From Flaveria trinervia (Eukaryota > Streptophyta > Magnoliopsida > Asterales > Asteraceae), in assembly GCA_025506515.1 (NCBI GenBank), contig CM046452.1, positions 98,172,811 to 98,236,810 of the forward strand: DNA of 64,000 bases, in the 5' to 3' direction. The number at the start of each line of letters is the position of its first letter. Positions within the stretch are counted from its first letter, which is position 1. Shown here one piece after another: positions 43,981 through 55,549 of the stretch. The position numbers were made by a program, and so were the translations under genes. The notes under the pieces were generated by a model. That model saw only the letters and a program-made list of their open reading frames with translations, searched no databases and had not been told where the DNA came from.

Positions 43981-45705
43981 TGTCACACCTCGACCGATGG
44001 CGGAATCATCGGGACGGACGAATAGGATACGATTGCTCATAGCACATGGAACTAAATAAATTATAATAATAATTTTTTTTGAACATCACAAGACAATTAA
44101 ATAAATACAACACAAACAAGATATACATAACAACTTAAGACTTTCAATTATTCTAGGTCCAAGTCTTATATCAGCACAAGAAGATCTTCAAGCATCAAAC
44201 CTGAAACATGATAAAAATAAAAGGTCAACTAGAAATAGTTTGTGAGTTTTCAAGGTTTTCATACATAATATAACAAGGTTACATGTAGCAATTCATGTCA
44301 TAGGTTATCAGTTAGTAAGGTTATAGAACACATATCGTTACAACCAAACCTCGACTTGATTACAAGTATAGAAGATTGGTTAAGTGTATTTGGTTCCTAT
44401 GATGAACAAGCATACGTCATCAGGAGTCAGCAATACATCGACTTTAGCACCAAATAGGCTTGTCAGACCCAAAGATCTAAGACGTCGCCAGTCTAGCAAT
44501 AGTTAATAATTGTAAACAAACTATGTATCTCATATAATCACTTACAACACACAAATAACCATGACAAAAATATGAATTGCAAGTGCTTACAAGTTTAAAC
44601 GTTTACAGGTGTATGAGAATAAGTATCATGTTTCACCCTAAATTAGTGTGAAAATATAAAAAGGAGGCAACGAAAACTCACATGAAAAACAAGTATAAAA
44701 ATGATGATAAGAGAATAAACGAGGCTTCAACGATTCCTTTTTACAAGATACCTAACGTATATATATATTCCAAGGTTAAGATTAAAGGTAAAATTAATGA
44801 ATAAACGCAAACTAGGGTTTCAATTGGAATTTTGTGGGTTTAAATAATTATATGAAATAACGAATCGTTTACGTTTTGGTTTAATAAAGATAATATAAAT
44901 CAATTAAGACTAAGAATATATTAAAAATGATTCAATAATTTAATTTATTGATTTAATAAAAATTAAGTATAATATGTGAAAAAAATAATTAATTATTTAA
45001 AAATTGATAAAGATAATTGAATACATATTTAAAGGACTTGTAGGATAACTCATAATCATTTTATTAAATTTTAAACCTTTAAATGATTTTTATAAAATTA
45101 TTACAATATCCAAAACCTTAAAATAAGAATGAAGAGTAACAGAAAATTATATTGTTTTATTAGTTTCAAGGGTTTAAATAAAAGTTATGGAATAAATTTA
45201 TTAATATGATATAACATGCTTATATGATTAGATGAACAATTAAATATCTATTTAAATAACCATTTCAAAAATTACCATTTAAACTCTTGACTTATAAAAG
45301 CTAATTTAAATAATAAATCAAATTAATCATTTATCAAATTTTTTTAAACTTTCATAAAGCTTGTAAAGTTTATAATTTAATTATTTACTTTTACTATTAA
45401 AAGTCCATAACGACTAATAAAACTTTATAGTTTTATTAAAAGCCATTTTATAACTTAATAAATTTTTAGTAAACTTTTCCATTTAATTACTTATTGTAAA
45501 AAAATGATTAATAACACTTAATAATATACAAAAAGAATTATTTGTAACCCTATAAATTATTACAAGTTGTTTTAGATAATTATTAAATAGATAGTTCACA
45601 ATTTAAGTTGCATTTAATCCCTTAAAACTATTAAAATAATTTAATAATGGAAACTCAAAATGAGTATGAGTTCGGTTTATAATTTGAAAATTAGCGGATG
45701 TTACA
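43981..45705 (-). repeat. 3' LTR (minus-strand sense) of the nested gypsy derivative
   Basis: 1725 bp, from TGTCACACCTCGACC to GCGGATGTTACA on the + strand. It is very close to 46900-48667; most of the length difference comes from an AT microsatellite in the other copy. Confidence 0.9.
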
Positions 45706-46899
45706 GTCTCTCATACTTTAAGAAATTTCGTCCCGAAATTTAATTACAGGTATACTAATTTCAAGGATATAGGGAGACTTGAATTTTATGCCACATTTGC
45801 AGGTGACACTTGGAACGTTTAAATTCAATGAATTTAATTATGATGTCTTGCTAAGCTTAAGTTTGTTAAAAGTTTGTTATTTATGATTTCATGTGTTCCT
45901 TGGCAAATGTTACAAGATTATTAATCTAGAGTTTTTAATTGATAAACGTTTCTATTTTAAATGTTTCAAGACAATTGGGAAGGTTTTGTCACGAGGGAAA
46001 CACTAAGTATTAGTGTGACACGAGACTCGGAGACAAATTCAGGATGCTTTCGGATGGGATACGGAATTCATAAGAGCTTCTCAAGGAATATAATTTTACA
46101 GGGTGTCTTATGTCATTAAGGTTTTAAAGTTTTATTAATGTGACGTTGATACGAGGATCGTGTTTGTTAAGATTAGAGATTCAATCCAGAATGAGGACAT
46201 CATTGTCATAGGGTTTCAGGATAGGTGCGGTTTTGAGGGGAAGAAGCTTAGATAGATTTTTTTAAGGGTTATTAAGAAAAATAGGTTAACGAGTTTAAGA
46301 TTCAAGGGAACAAAATCAATGAAGAAACGAGTCAAAATAACAAAATGATTCGAGTGTAACGTTTGGTTTACAAACCAAAACATTACGTTGACTTATCAAA
46401 GTATTAGGTCAACTACAACCTTAATGAAGACATGCGTACCTATAAGCGGACACTCACCCCAAGGGTTCCCAGGTAAGGTAAACGGATCCATCGGTTGATT
46501 TGGATTTATATGGATATATTTCCTAGACAGAACGCCTCGAGATACAGGCATCCCGCTCTTCCAGCATTATATGTTTCAAGTTATAGGACATAGACTTTGA
46601 CGAGACTTTAAAACCACGAATAACGATTCAAAGATCATTTTGAAAACCATTAGATTCAGGTATATAATGCCTTAGAATATGATTTAAGATATGTGTGTGC
46701 ATTAATAAGATTCAAGGTATAAGCATAAACACATAAGGCATATGATCACATAATCAAGTATAAACACATAAAGCACCTAAATTCCTATCTAAGCATATAA
46801 AATACATGAGAGGACTCATGTGTAAGGGTACTTAGTTATAGTCTAGGTCATTTCATTTCTAATACCTAAATCCCTATAACCATGGCTCTGATACCAATC

Positions 46900-47667
46900 T
46901 GTCACACCCCGACCGAAGGCGGAATCATCGGGGCAGACGAATAGGATACGATTGCTCATAGCACATGGAACTAAATAAGTTATAATAATATTATTATTTA
47001 TTTTGAACATTACAAGACAATTAATAAAATACAACACAAACAAGATATACACAACAACTTAAGACTTTCAATTATTCTAGGTCCAAGTCCTATATGAGCA
47101 CAAGAAGATCTTCAAGCATCAAACCTGAATCATGATGAAAATAAAAGTTGGTGAGTTTCCAAGGTTTTTATACATAATATAACAAGATTACAAGTAGCAA
47201 TTCATGTCATAGGTTATAAGTTAGTAAGGTTATAGAACACATATCGTTACAAACCAAACCTCGACTTGATTACAAGTATATAAGATTGGCTAAGTGTATT
47301 TGGTTCCCATGATGAACAAGCATACGTCATCAGGAGTCGGCAATACATCGAATTTGGCACCAAATAGGCTTGTCAGGCCCAAAGATCTAAGACGTCGCTA
47401 GGCTAGCAATAGTTAATGATTGTAAACAAACTATGTATCTCATATAATCACTTACAACACACAAATAACCATGATAAAAATATGAATTGCAAGTGCTTAT
47501 AAGTTTAAACGTTTACAATTGTATGAGAATAAGTATCATGTTACACCCCAAATTAGTGTGAAAATATAAAAAAGGGGCAATGAAAACTCACATAGAAAAC
47601 AAGTATAAGAATGATGATAAGAGATTAAACGAGGCTTCAACGATTCCTTTTTACAAGATACCTAACG

Positions 47668-47721
<54 letters not shown>

Positions 47722-48667
47722 TTTAAGGTTAAGTTTAAGGTAAAATTAATGAATAAACGCGAACTAGGGTTTCAATTGGAATTTTGGGGGTTTAATTAAT
47801 TATATGAAATAATGAATCGTTTACGTTTTGGTTTAATAAAGATAATATAAATCAATTAAGACTAAGAATATATTAAAAATGATTCAATAATTTAATTTAT
47901 TGATTTAATAAAAATTAAGTATAATATGTGAAAGAAATAATTAATTTATTAATTATTATTTAAAATTTGATAAAGATAATTGAATACATATTTAAAGGAC
48001 TTGTAGGATAACTCATAATCATATTATTAAGATTTTAAACCTTTAAATGAATTTTATAAAAGTATTACTATATCCAAAACCTTAAAAATAACAATGAAGA
48101 GTAATAAAAAATTATATTGTTTTATTAGTTTCAGGGTTTAAATAAAAGTTATGGAATAAATTTATTAATATGATATAACATGCTTATATGATTAGATGAA
48201 CAATTAAATATCCATTTAAATAACCATTTCAAAAATTACCATTTAAACCCTTGACTTATAAAAGCTAATTTAATTAATAAATCAAATAATCATTTATCAA
48301 AAAAATTTAAACTTTCATAAAGCTTGTAAAGTTTATAATTTAATTATTTACTTTTACCACTAAAAGTCCATAACGACTAATAAAACTTTATAGTTTTATT
48401 AAAAGCCATTTTATAACTTAATAATTTTTTAGTAAACTTTTCCATTTAATTACTTATTGTAAAAAATGATTAATAACACTTAATAATATACAAAAAGAAT
48501 TATTTGTAACCCTATAAATTATTACAAGTTGTTTTAGATAATTATTAAATAGATAGTTCACAATTTAAGTTGCATTTAATCCCTTAAAACTATTAAAATA
48601 ATTTAATAATGGAAACTCAAAATGAGTTTGGGTTTGGTTTATAATTTGAAAATTGGCGGATGTTACA
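46900..48667 (-). repeat. 5' LTR (minus-strand sense) of the nested gypsy derivative
   Basis: 1768 bp. It contains a long (AT)n tract at about 47670-47720, where the other LTR has only a few repeats. The primer site lies immediately outside it at 46883-46899. Confidence 0.9.
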
Positions 48668-48672
48668 GGTAG

Positions 48673-49800
48673 GAAGAGAAGGTATGTCTCTTGAAGAAGT
48701 CTTTATATGGGCTGAAGCAATCCACTAGACAGTGGTATAAAAGATTTGATGAACATATGGTGACTAATGGGTTTAACCGGAGCAGCTATGATAGTTGTGT
48801 GTATTTTAAAGAATACAGTGAGAATAAATTTATGTATTTGTTGATGTATGTTGATGACATATTGGTGGCTTGTTCAGACTTGGAGGAAGTTGAAGCTACT
48901 AAGAAAATGTTGATGTCTGAATTTGAGATGAAAGATCTAGGTGAAGCAAAGAAGATATTGGGCATGGAGATTACAAGAGACAGAGAGCGTAGGGTATTGA
49001 AGCTGTCTCAAAAGTCTTACTTGAAGAAGGTACTAAGTAACTATAGGGTGGATGGTGTGAAGCCAGTGACAGTTCCTATAGGTGCTCATATTAAACTATC
49101 AAGTTCTGATTGTCCTAAGTCAGATGCTGAAGTGGTTATATGGAGAAAGTACCTTATGCCAATGTTGTTGGGAGCTTGATGTACTTGATGGTTTGTACTA
49201 GGCCGGATATTGGATATGCTGTGAGTTTAGTCAGCAGGTATTTGTCAAATCGGGGGGAAGCTCACTGGGTTGTTGTAAAATGGATCTTGAGATATCTCAG
49301 GGGTACTAAGCATTATGGTTTAGTGTTTGGGCATTATGAACATGAGAAGGTTGACAGAATTGTTGGTTATGTGGATTCAGATTTTGCCAATGACCTAGAT
49401 AGAGGTAGATCTATCACAGGGTATGCATTTCAAGTGCTGGGTAACTTAGTAAGTTGGAAAGCTCAGTTGCAGTATGTGGTGACATTATCTACAACAGAGG
49501 CTGAGTATATAGCTTTGACTGAGGGAGTCAAGGAAGCTATGTGGCTGCATGGTTTTGTTTCCGAGTTGGGAATCAAAGTGGCAGGCTTAGTGGTATTCTG
49601 TGATAACCAGAGAGCAGTTCAATTGTCAAAGAACAGCATGTTTCATGAGAGAACAAAGCATATTAATGTGAAGTTACACTTCATAAGGGATGTGGTGAAT
49701 GCTGGTAAGGTGAAAGTGGAAGTGTGTTTACTTTGGAGAATCCAGTAGATGTGTTTACAAAGTCTCTACCTGGTGGCAAATTCAAGTTTTGCTTGGATGC
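48673..49800 (+). pseudogene. Copia element 2 pol, 3' part: RT and RNase H
   Basis: The sequence continues the RT after the nested insert with VCLLKKSLYGLKQS, RQWYKRFDEHM and the active site YVDD (LMYVDDILVAC). A frame change near 49140 separates 48691-49179 from 49140-49748, the latter carrying the RT end (VGSLMYLMVCTRPDIGYAVS) and RNase H (YVDSDFANDLDRGR, STTEAEYIALTEG, CDNQRAVQLS, HERTKHINVKLHFIRD). The last expected segment (DVFTKSLPGGKFK) lies after another frame change at about 49740. Confidence 0.88.
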
Positions 49801-49845
49801 ATTGGGAGTTGGTTAAAATCTTGTTTTGGATTTTAAGGTGGAGAT

Positions 49846-50271
49846 TGTGAAGTATTAAAAGTCAAAACAAGTTTACTTCCGAAGATTGAGTTTTTCTTCC
49901 GAAGCTTGATATAGCCTTCCGAAGCTAAGTTGATATCTTCCGAAGGTTATGTTTGCTTTGGAAGGATGTTGTTGTGTACTTTGAATTTCTTCCGAAGTAT
50001 GCATATGTTTAGTAGGGAATCTTCCGAAGGGTTATTTCCGTTCGGAAGATATAGTGTAGGGTTTTTTGTGTAAATTCTCAATATGTGTTGAGAGTTAGTT
50101 AGAGTTAGTTACACGCTATAAATATAGAAGAGTTGTAATCGGTGAAGTATCCGAAAATCTTTTCAATTCATAATAATCATTTGAGAGTTCTTGTTCACGT
50201 TTTATTCTTTCTGGTATCATCTTTGATTTGATCGTTATTCCGCGTTCATATTCTCAATCGGTTTTACAACA
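49846..50271 (+). repeat. Right LTR of copia element 2
   Basis: 426 bp. It carries the same palindromic CTTCCGAAG-like motifs and a short tandem duplication GTTAGTTAGAGTTAGTTA not present in the left LTR. Confidence 0.9.
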
Positions 50272-50276
50272 TCTTG

Positions 50277-51088
50277 TTTTGGTCACCTAAATTCATATCT
50301 GGTTCTTGTGGATTATTAATTCAATTTAAAAGTGTATCACGACAATCAGAAAATCGGGTTTATTGATCTACAAATTTCAACAAAACAATAGAGAAGAACT
50401 AGAAAACTTTGATCCCAATTTATCAGATTATTTTCTTTTATCACCGATTCACTGCTAATAATTGCTTAAATGCATAAATCAAAGGACACATATCAATTAA
50501 GTATGCAGAAACACCATGGATGTAAACTTAGGAAATATATACTTCAGGAAAAATGGATAGTGGTCTTCATTCACGTATGCATGAAATCAGGGAATAGTTG
50601 GGTACGTGGGCCATGCTAGATCGTATCAACAACTTAACGGTGTAATTAAGTTTATAGCATATATATATAGTTTCGGTTTGTAAGTTTTGGTGACCGACAA
50701 TGGAATATACGAAGATCCTAAAAGCATAAGACAATATATTCTTTCTTTTTCTTTTGTTAGAGTATATGCATTAGGCCGGATAGGATGGATGTATGACTTG
50801 TATCCCACAATCTTCCTTCTCATAGAAGATGATTTAAGTTCATAGTTTTAGTGTAGTTTCCTTTACAACTGTTCGTGCGCCCAAATGGCTAATGGATGAC
50901 ACGACGATCTTACGAAACTGAAGGCAAATGCTTTTATGTTCTTTTGTAAAAGTGAACGTCATAAGATAAGAATTTGACTAGCCACGTAAGAAACTATAAG
51001 AAAATTGGGTATGCAAAGCTAGATTTGTCTTTTGAATAATAGTGTTTAGGGAAAGATAGCATCATAGCCTCTTTAATTCTCGTGCATG
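50277..51088. other. Type B upstream region of gene 8
   Basis: It matches upstream regions of genes 4, 5 and 7 (ATCACCGATTCACTGCTAAT, GGGCCATGCTAGATCGTATC, GTGACCGACAATGGAATATA, CATAAGATAAGAATTTGACT). No coding gene is recognised. Confidence 0.6.
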
Positions 51089-51199
51089 TGTAAAGATTGA
51101 AAGCTGACGATCAAACAATCCCTTTACACGCTGTATTTTATGTAATTGCTTTTGGTCTTGTTGAAATTACAAGATTACCCACATGATACATCTATAAAA
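51089..51199 (+). promoter_or_regulatory. Type B promoter cassette of gene 8
   Basis: TGTAAAGATTGAAAGCTGAC, GATCAAACAATCCC, then TTTTGGTCTTGTTGAAATTA, CCCACATGATACATC and TATAAAA (51193-51199), 67-73 bp before the ATG. The GGGACCCA box seen in genes 4, 5 and 7 is absent because about 90 bp of upstream sequence is missing. Confidence 0.7.
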
Positions 51200-51265
51200 C
51201 CATTCCTCTTCTATTCAAACATACATTCCAATCCCAACAAACAAACTTATCATATATTTCTTTTA

Positions 51266-51565
51266 ATGTTATACGCAACAAACCTCATATGCACCATGAC
51301 CACCATTGAAGGAAGATTATCTAACTTCTCTGAATGTTCGTCGCTCTCATCCGTCTCCGACCATGAAGAGTTCACACAAATGAACAAAAACACTAGCAAC
51401 GTGATAAAGCGGAGTCGGAGCCCGAAGTGGAAAGGACTAATGAAAAAGTTGGTTGGAGAAAGCAAGAAAAGCTTCTATGGATCTTCGAAGCGCTCGTCAT
51501 TCTCTTACGATGCCGTTAGTTACTCCCTCAATTTTGACGATGGAAATCATAGAGATGAATATTAA
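51266..51565 (+). CDS. Array gene 8: small YDAVSYSLNFDDG protein, type B, C-terminally truncated
   Basis: This single exon encodes 99 residues. The ATG at 51266 (AATGTTATACGC) aligns with the ATG of genes 5 and 7; the open frame upstream has no ATG and crosses the TATA box, so it is not used. The protein reads MLYATNLICTMTTIEGRLSN, FSECSSLSSVSDHEEFTQMN, a basic segment with one extra residue (NVIKRSRSPKWKGLMKKLVG), SFYGSSKRSSFSYDAVSYSL and NFDDGNHRDEY, then TAA. Relatives have TAT or a similar codon there. Past the stop, the same frame continues with a recognisable tail for 16 codons to a second stop at 51614-51616. One base change (T to A) therefore removed the tail including the terminal Cys. 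The core is intact, so the product may still work. Confidence 0.8.
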   Translation: MLYATNLICTMTTIEGRLSNFSECSSLSSVSDHEEFTQMNKNTSNVIKRSRSPKWKGLMKKLVGESKKSFYGSSKRSSFSYDAVSYSLNFDDGNHRDEY

Positions 51566-53746
51566 TTGTATGATCAGTCTTTTTACTCGTCTAATGTCGT
51601 AGGGGAATGTTTATAAAGTTAGTTGGAATGATACCATTGTGTATAGCAGAGTTAGTGTGGTGTTTAATTAGGTGTGTAAATAAATGTAAGGATTTGAAAT
51701 TTTATTAAATGTAATTTAAAATTTTAATGGCAATATTGCCTTCATTTTGGGTATTATTGTTTGTTTTTCTTTAAAATTTTTTAAAACGATTAACTCACAT
51801 ATATTTTAATTTTACTCTTAAATTTATACACATGACTATCATGATACTAGAACTTCTAACTGTTGTTATCGTTAGCTTATAGTTATAAGCCCTTACGCAT
51901 ATAATGCATTTAGTTTTAGGAAATGAATAACTCTTACGTTATATCTAGTGAACTCTAAAGTTTTATAAAATTAACATAACAACCCTTTCGTGATGGTTGC
52001 GATAGGTATTGCTACGGCAGGTTTTCTAGAAACAGAGAGACGGAAAAAAAGATCTAGCAATTAGAACGCAAAGTAACTTGAAATGCTAATATTGTGATGT
52101 ACATTCAAGAGAAAATGACTTAATGGTTCCTCCTATCTATGGGGTCCTGCAAAGATGATGCTAATGAAACAATTCAAAAGTATGCATCTCTCTCTAAAAC
52201 AAACCTCATTGGTTTCATAAATTGGAAAAGTACCACATACTGTAATGCCAAATACATACCTCAAAATTTTCCAATTAAAGCTATTGAGGGATGAAGGAAT
52301 TAATTTCGAAATCACTCTAAGGATAGTTAACTAAATCTAAATCACAAGGAAAATCGAAGTCAAAATAACAAATTAGATATCAAACATCAAATTCATTTCA
52401 GAATCTTATTACGAGAAAGGGAGGGCCAAAACATTATCGTTGTCCAACAGGAAGATTGACCAACACAAGTTGTGGGGACTCCTCCCTTTCCGGATCACAA
52501 TCGCATGGGGAAGTGTTCACCGCGGGCTTTCCTAGACATATTGGTTACCCGGAGTTGTTCCCTACTCTACTCAACTCCCCTTAACAGGAAGGATTCGAGC
52601 GTATTAACCAATCAAAAAACATATCAATTCATATCTTGAAAAATTAAAACGTTAAAAAAACTCAATGTCTAGTATTGATACAAACCACTAAGTAAAAGGA
52701 TCATCATGTTATAATTGTCAATTATCAATTTATCATAAGTTGAATCAAATAAAGAGATAATATCTATGTTGCAGTTACCTTTCGGTATTTGATTTTCTAA
52801 ATAATGTTAATTGCAGTAGTATTTCATTATCGAACCCCTTTTGTTTTATTTTATCTTATTCAAGCAAAAACGATATAGCTAGGTTATAATTCAATTAAAG
52901 TTTTTGTTTAAATATAGTTTCGGGTTGTAAGAGTTGGTGAATGACTATGGATCGACTCACGGACAATGGGATCATAAGTAGACAATATCTTCGTTCATTT
53001 GCTTTAAGAACCTTTGTTAAAGTATGTGTAATAGGATAGAATTTATGACTTGTATCCAACAATCTTAATCCCTCCTCATAGATGCTGATGTAAGTTCATG
53101 GTGTAGGTTCCTTTACAAGTGTTTTAGGTGAATGCTTTATGTTGTTTTGTAAAATGTAAAGTGACGTTATAAGATAAGAATTTGACTAGCTAGCCAGTCA
53201 TGAAAAAAAACCTTAATTAAGAAAGCTAGTTAGGTATTAAGCTAGATTTGTCTTTTGAACAGTGTTGTTTTCGGAAAGATGCATGGCGTCAATATAATGA
53301 ATGTAACCTCTTTATTTATTTTAAGAAAACATATAATTTATTTATATTAGCCATTTATACTTTTATCTTATAAGATTTGAACCGTTTAGCTTTCAATAAG
53401 ACGAGACATTTTACCATGCTAAGAAATAGAGACATAACCACTTTAAGTTAGATCGACAAAATTATCAAAATGGACATTTTGACTTATGTTTTTACTAAAA
53501 TGACATTAATATTTCAAAAATAACGATCAACTATTAGCACACTCACATTCAAACCCAACCAGTAAGAGAATGTCAAGTAAGCTCCGCTTGTTAAGGTTGT
53601 TCAAGATTAGCCCATATAAAAGTGTTGAAAGTCCATAAAAGATTAAAAACAACTAATAAAATCAAGACATGTGTGAAAAAACTTATGTTACTTAGCCTAG
53701 CAGCTAAAATTTAGCAAGTCTTTCTCCATACACTTTTACAAATGAC
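51566..53746. other. Spacer gene 8 to gene 9: conserved 3' blocks, lost type A gene, decayed type B upstream region
   Basis: Block one lies at 51985-52320 and block two at 52440-52630, as after genes 4 and 5. From about 52740 to 53280 the sequence is a diverged type B upstream region (TTAAAGTATGTGTAATAGGA, ATTTATGACTTGTATCCAAC, TAAGATAAGAATTTGACT). No type A promoter or gene lies between. 53300-53740 is AT-rich and not recognised. Confidence 0.55.
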
Positions 53747-53749
53747 TAA

Positions 53750-54049
53750 AGGGTTGTTTGACAAATTGTGAATGATTAAATGTCGAACCAATAAGAGGTT
53801 TGAACCATTAAGAGATCTGAACTATTAAGATGTAGTATATCGTTTAACAATTCAAAGATAAGTGTCTGACCAATTCAGATAATATATCTGAACTATTCAG
53901 CATTATACTTCTTAACCATTTAACATCAGTATAATGCTTAACCATTCAGACATGTGCTCGCGAAACAAAGTCTGAATTATTAAATGTTAAATCATTCGGA
54001 CATCTAAACCATTAAGAGACTGAATATAAAGAGGCTACCAAACAACCCC
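53750..54049. mobile_element. Tourist-like MITE, 300 bp
   Basis: The ends AGGGTTGTTTG and CAAACAACCCC are inverted repeats, flanked by TAA on both sides (53747-53749 and 54050-54052). That is the 3-bp duplication typical of PIF/Harbinger (Tourist) MITEs. The interior has many ACCATTAAGAG and ACCATTCAGAC type subrepeats. No transposase. It lies about 260 bp upstream of the gene 9 cassette. Confidence 0.75.
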
Positions 54050-54313
54050 TAAGATTTAGTCTTTTTTTTTTTGTAGATGGTTTAGTTTTAGCTTACTTTT
54101 TTTTGTAGATGATTAAAATTTTAATATTTCTTTTGCAAACGGCTAAGATTTAACCCACAATAGTTTCTATGCTATAAGTTAATATTTGTTTTGATAAAAA
54201 TGAAAGCGAAAATGTTTATTTTGCTGATTTCCCCTTAACTTTTATATGTACTTTGAGCATGATTTACTTATAATACGTTAGAGTAGTCAAAATATTACAT
54301 GACCTAATGTACG

Positions 54314-54419
54314 TGTAAAGATTAAAAGCTTACGATCTAACGATCACTTTACACAATCCCAATCAAATTAATCATGTTGAAAGTACCAGCTAAAGTGCCC
54401 CCATGTTACATCTATAAAG
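54314..54419 (+). promoter_or_regulatory. Type B promoter cassette of gene 9
   Basis: ACGTGTAAAGATTAAAAGCT (with an ACGTGT core) and TACGATCTAACGATC precede a diverged middle, then CCATGTTACATC and TATAAAG (54413-54419). The block order is kept, but it is the most diverged type B cassette. Confidence 0.62.
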
Positions 54420-54523
54420 CCCTTCCTTATCATTTCAAACTTCCATACCCATTTCAAAAAGTTAACAAACTATTCCTATATCTCTCTTCAAAGAGGCCTT
54501 TTGCAAGTGACCTCAATTGCACC

Positions 54524-54832
54524 ATGACCACCATTGAAAGACGATCATCTGACTTTTCAGAATGTTCATCCATTTCATCTATCTCCGACCACAAAGAGTT
54601 TACGCGAATGAATAGTGATATAGGCGGTGTAAGCCGGAATTGGAAGTGGAGAAGGCTGATGAAAAAATTGGTTGAAGATGGTAGGAAAAGCTTCTACGGA
54701 TCTTCAAAGCCTTCGGTTTTCTCTTACGACGCCGTTAGTTACTCCCTTAATTTTGACGACGGAAATCATAGCAATGAATATTATTTGTATGCTCAATCTT
54801 GTTGTTTGTCTAATGTTTTAAGTGAATGTTAG
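54524..54832 (+). CDS. Array gene 9: small YDAVSYSLNFDDG protein, type B, ancestral start lost
   Basis: This single exon encodes 102 residues if started at ATG 54524. The codon that aligns with the ATG of genes 4, 5 and 7 is AGG at 54494-54496, so the ancestral start is gone. The in-frame ATG ten codons on (GCACCATGACC) is the best remaining start, aligned with an internal Met of all type B proteins. An ATG at 54374 in the same frame lies upstream of the TATA box and is unlikely to be in the mRNA. The protein has IERRSSDFSECSSISSISDH, KEF (DHKEF, not DHEEF), a basic segment (RNWKWRRLMKKLVEDGRKSF), YGSSKPSVFSYDAVSYSLNF, DDGNHSNEYYLY, a CC pair and an end LSEC. The WKW string and LSEC end are shared with type A, which suggests an older form or exchange. 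Confidence 0.78.
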   Translation: MTTIERRSSDFSECSSISSISDHKEFTRMNSDIGGVSRNWKWRRLMKKLVEDGRKSFYGSSKPSVFSYDAVSYSLNFDDGNHSNEYYLYAQSCCLSNVLSEC

Positions 54833-55549
54833 CTAGAGGGTGCCGTGGTGGCATCGTGTAAAGTAGACTTAGTGTGGTGATTTAAGTTTGTAAATGAAAC
54901 TTAAGATTTTAATTTTTCATATGTAATATGATGTTTAATGGTAAAAAAATGCCTTTACTAGATAAGATGTTATCTGTTGATATGGTAATAAATAACTATT
55001 GCCTTATGTTTTTGTAGCATGCTTTTTCGGTGATTATCCCTCATAAAAATAATGTGTTTAAATTATTACAAGTGTAAGATTTGGTGTAATTTAAAAGTAA
55101 AAAATCGCATTAAAAGTTTTCTCATATACACATGAACTCACGTTAATATCTTTAACAATCTTTAAATTAGTTTTGACACATAAAAATATATAGTAAGTAC
55201 AAGGATATAGATAAACTATAGATAATAATCAGTAAGTTTTGCAATAATTAACCAAAACCGTATTACTTTGAACGATTATAATTTTAACGATCTTCATTAC
55301 ACAAGTTTTGATATATAAGTTTTGTAAACCATCTGACTCTTAATTAACTATTTTGCTACTCTTCAGTGAATAATTTTTACTTTTTATATCACTGGTAATA
55401 CCTTTTATATTTACGGTAATTCATGGAAACACGTATCATGAATTATTTTATTTTAACAACACAACGGCTAAATCCAACAATGTTTGTTACAAATCTTTAA
55501 TTTAATGCGAGATATGATTATATATTTATATTATATGTCGAGATTTCCA
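54833..55549. other. AT-rich spacer after gene 9
   Basis: No gene and no copy of the conserved 3' blocks are recognised. The array appears to end with gene 9 in this window. Confidence 0.5.

Larger units (their letters stand above)
43981..48667 (-). mobile_element. Nested non-autonomous Ty3/gypsy derivative
   Basis: Two LTRs (43981-45705 and 46900-48667) bound only about 1.2 kb of internal DNA without pol domains. At the right edge of the internal part, TGGCTCTGATACCAAT is the reverse complement of a Met-tRNA primer site. At the left edge, TTTCGTCCCGAAATTT matches the usual gypsy tract GGGACGAAAT read backward. The element therefore lies on the minus strand (LTR start TGTAACATCCGC, end GGTGTGACA). 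The target duplication is GGCAG (43976-43980) and GGTAG (48668-48672), one change. Removing the insert restores the RT reading frame. Such short-core copies need a helper to move. Confidence 0.88.
40746..50271 (+). mobile_element. Ty1/copia retrotransposon 2 (Tork/Tnt1-like) with nested insert
   Basis: LTRs lie at 40746-41160 and 49846-50271, flanked by a perfect 5-bp duplication TCTTG (40741-40745 and 50272-50276). The primer-binding site TTGGTATCAAAGC follows the left LTR, and the polypurine tract AAGGTGGAGA precedes the right LTR. A gypsy derivative at 43981-48667 splits it. The lineage is inferred from the Gag start (FDGKNNFGLWR), the CCHC knuckle and the RT style, all like element 3. Confidence 0.92.

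Noticed and set aside
54374..54523. N-terminal extension of gene 9 from ATG 54374
   Set aside because: The ATG is about 40 bp upstream of the conserved TATA box, and the extension has no counterpart in any other copy.
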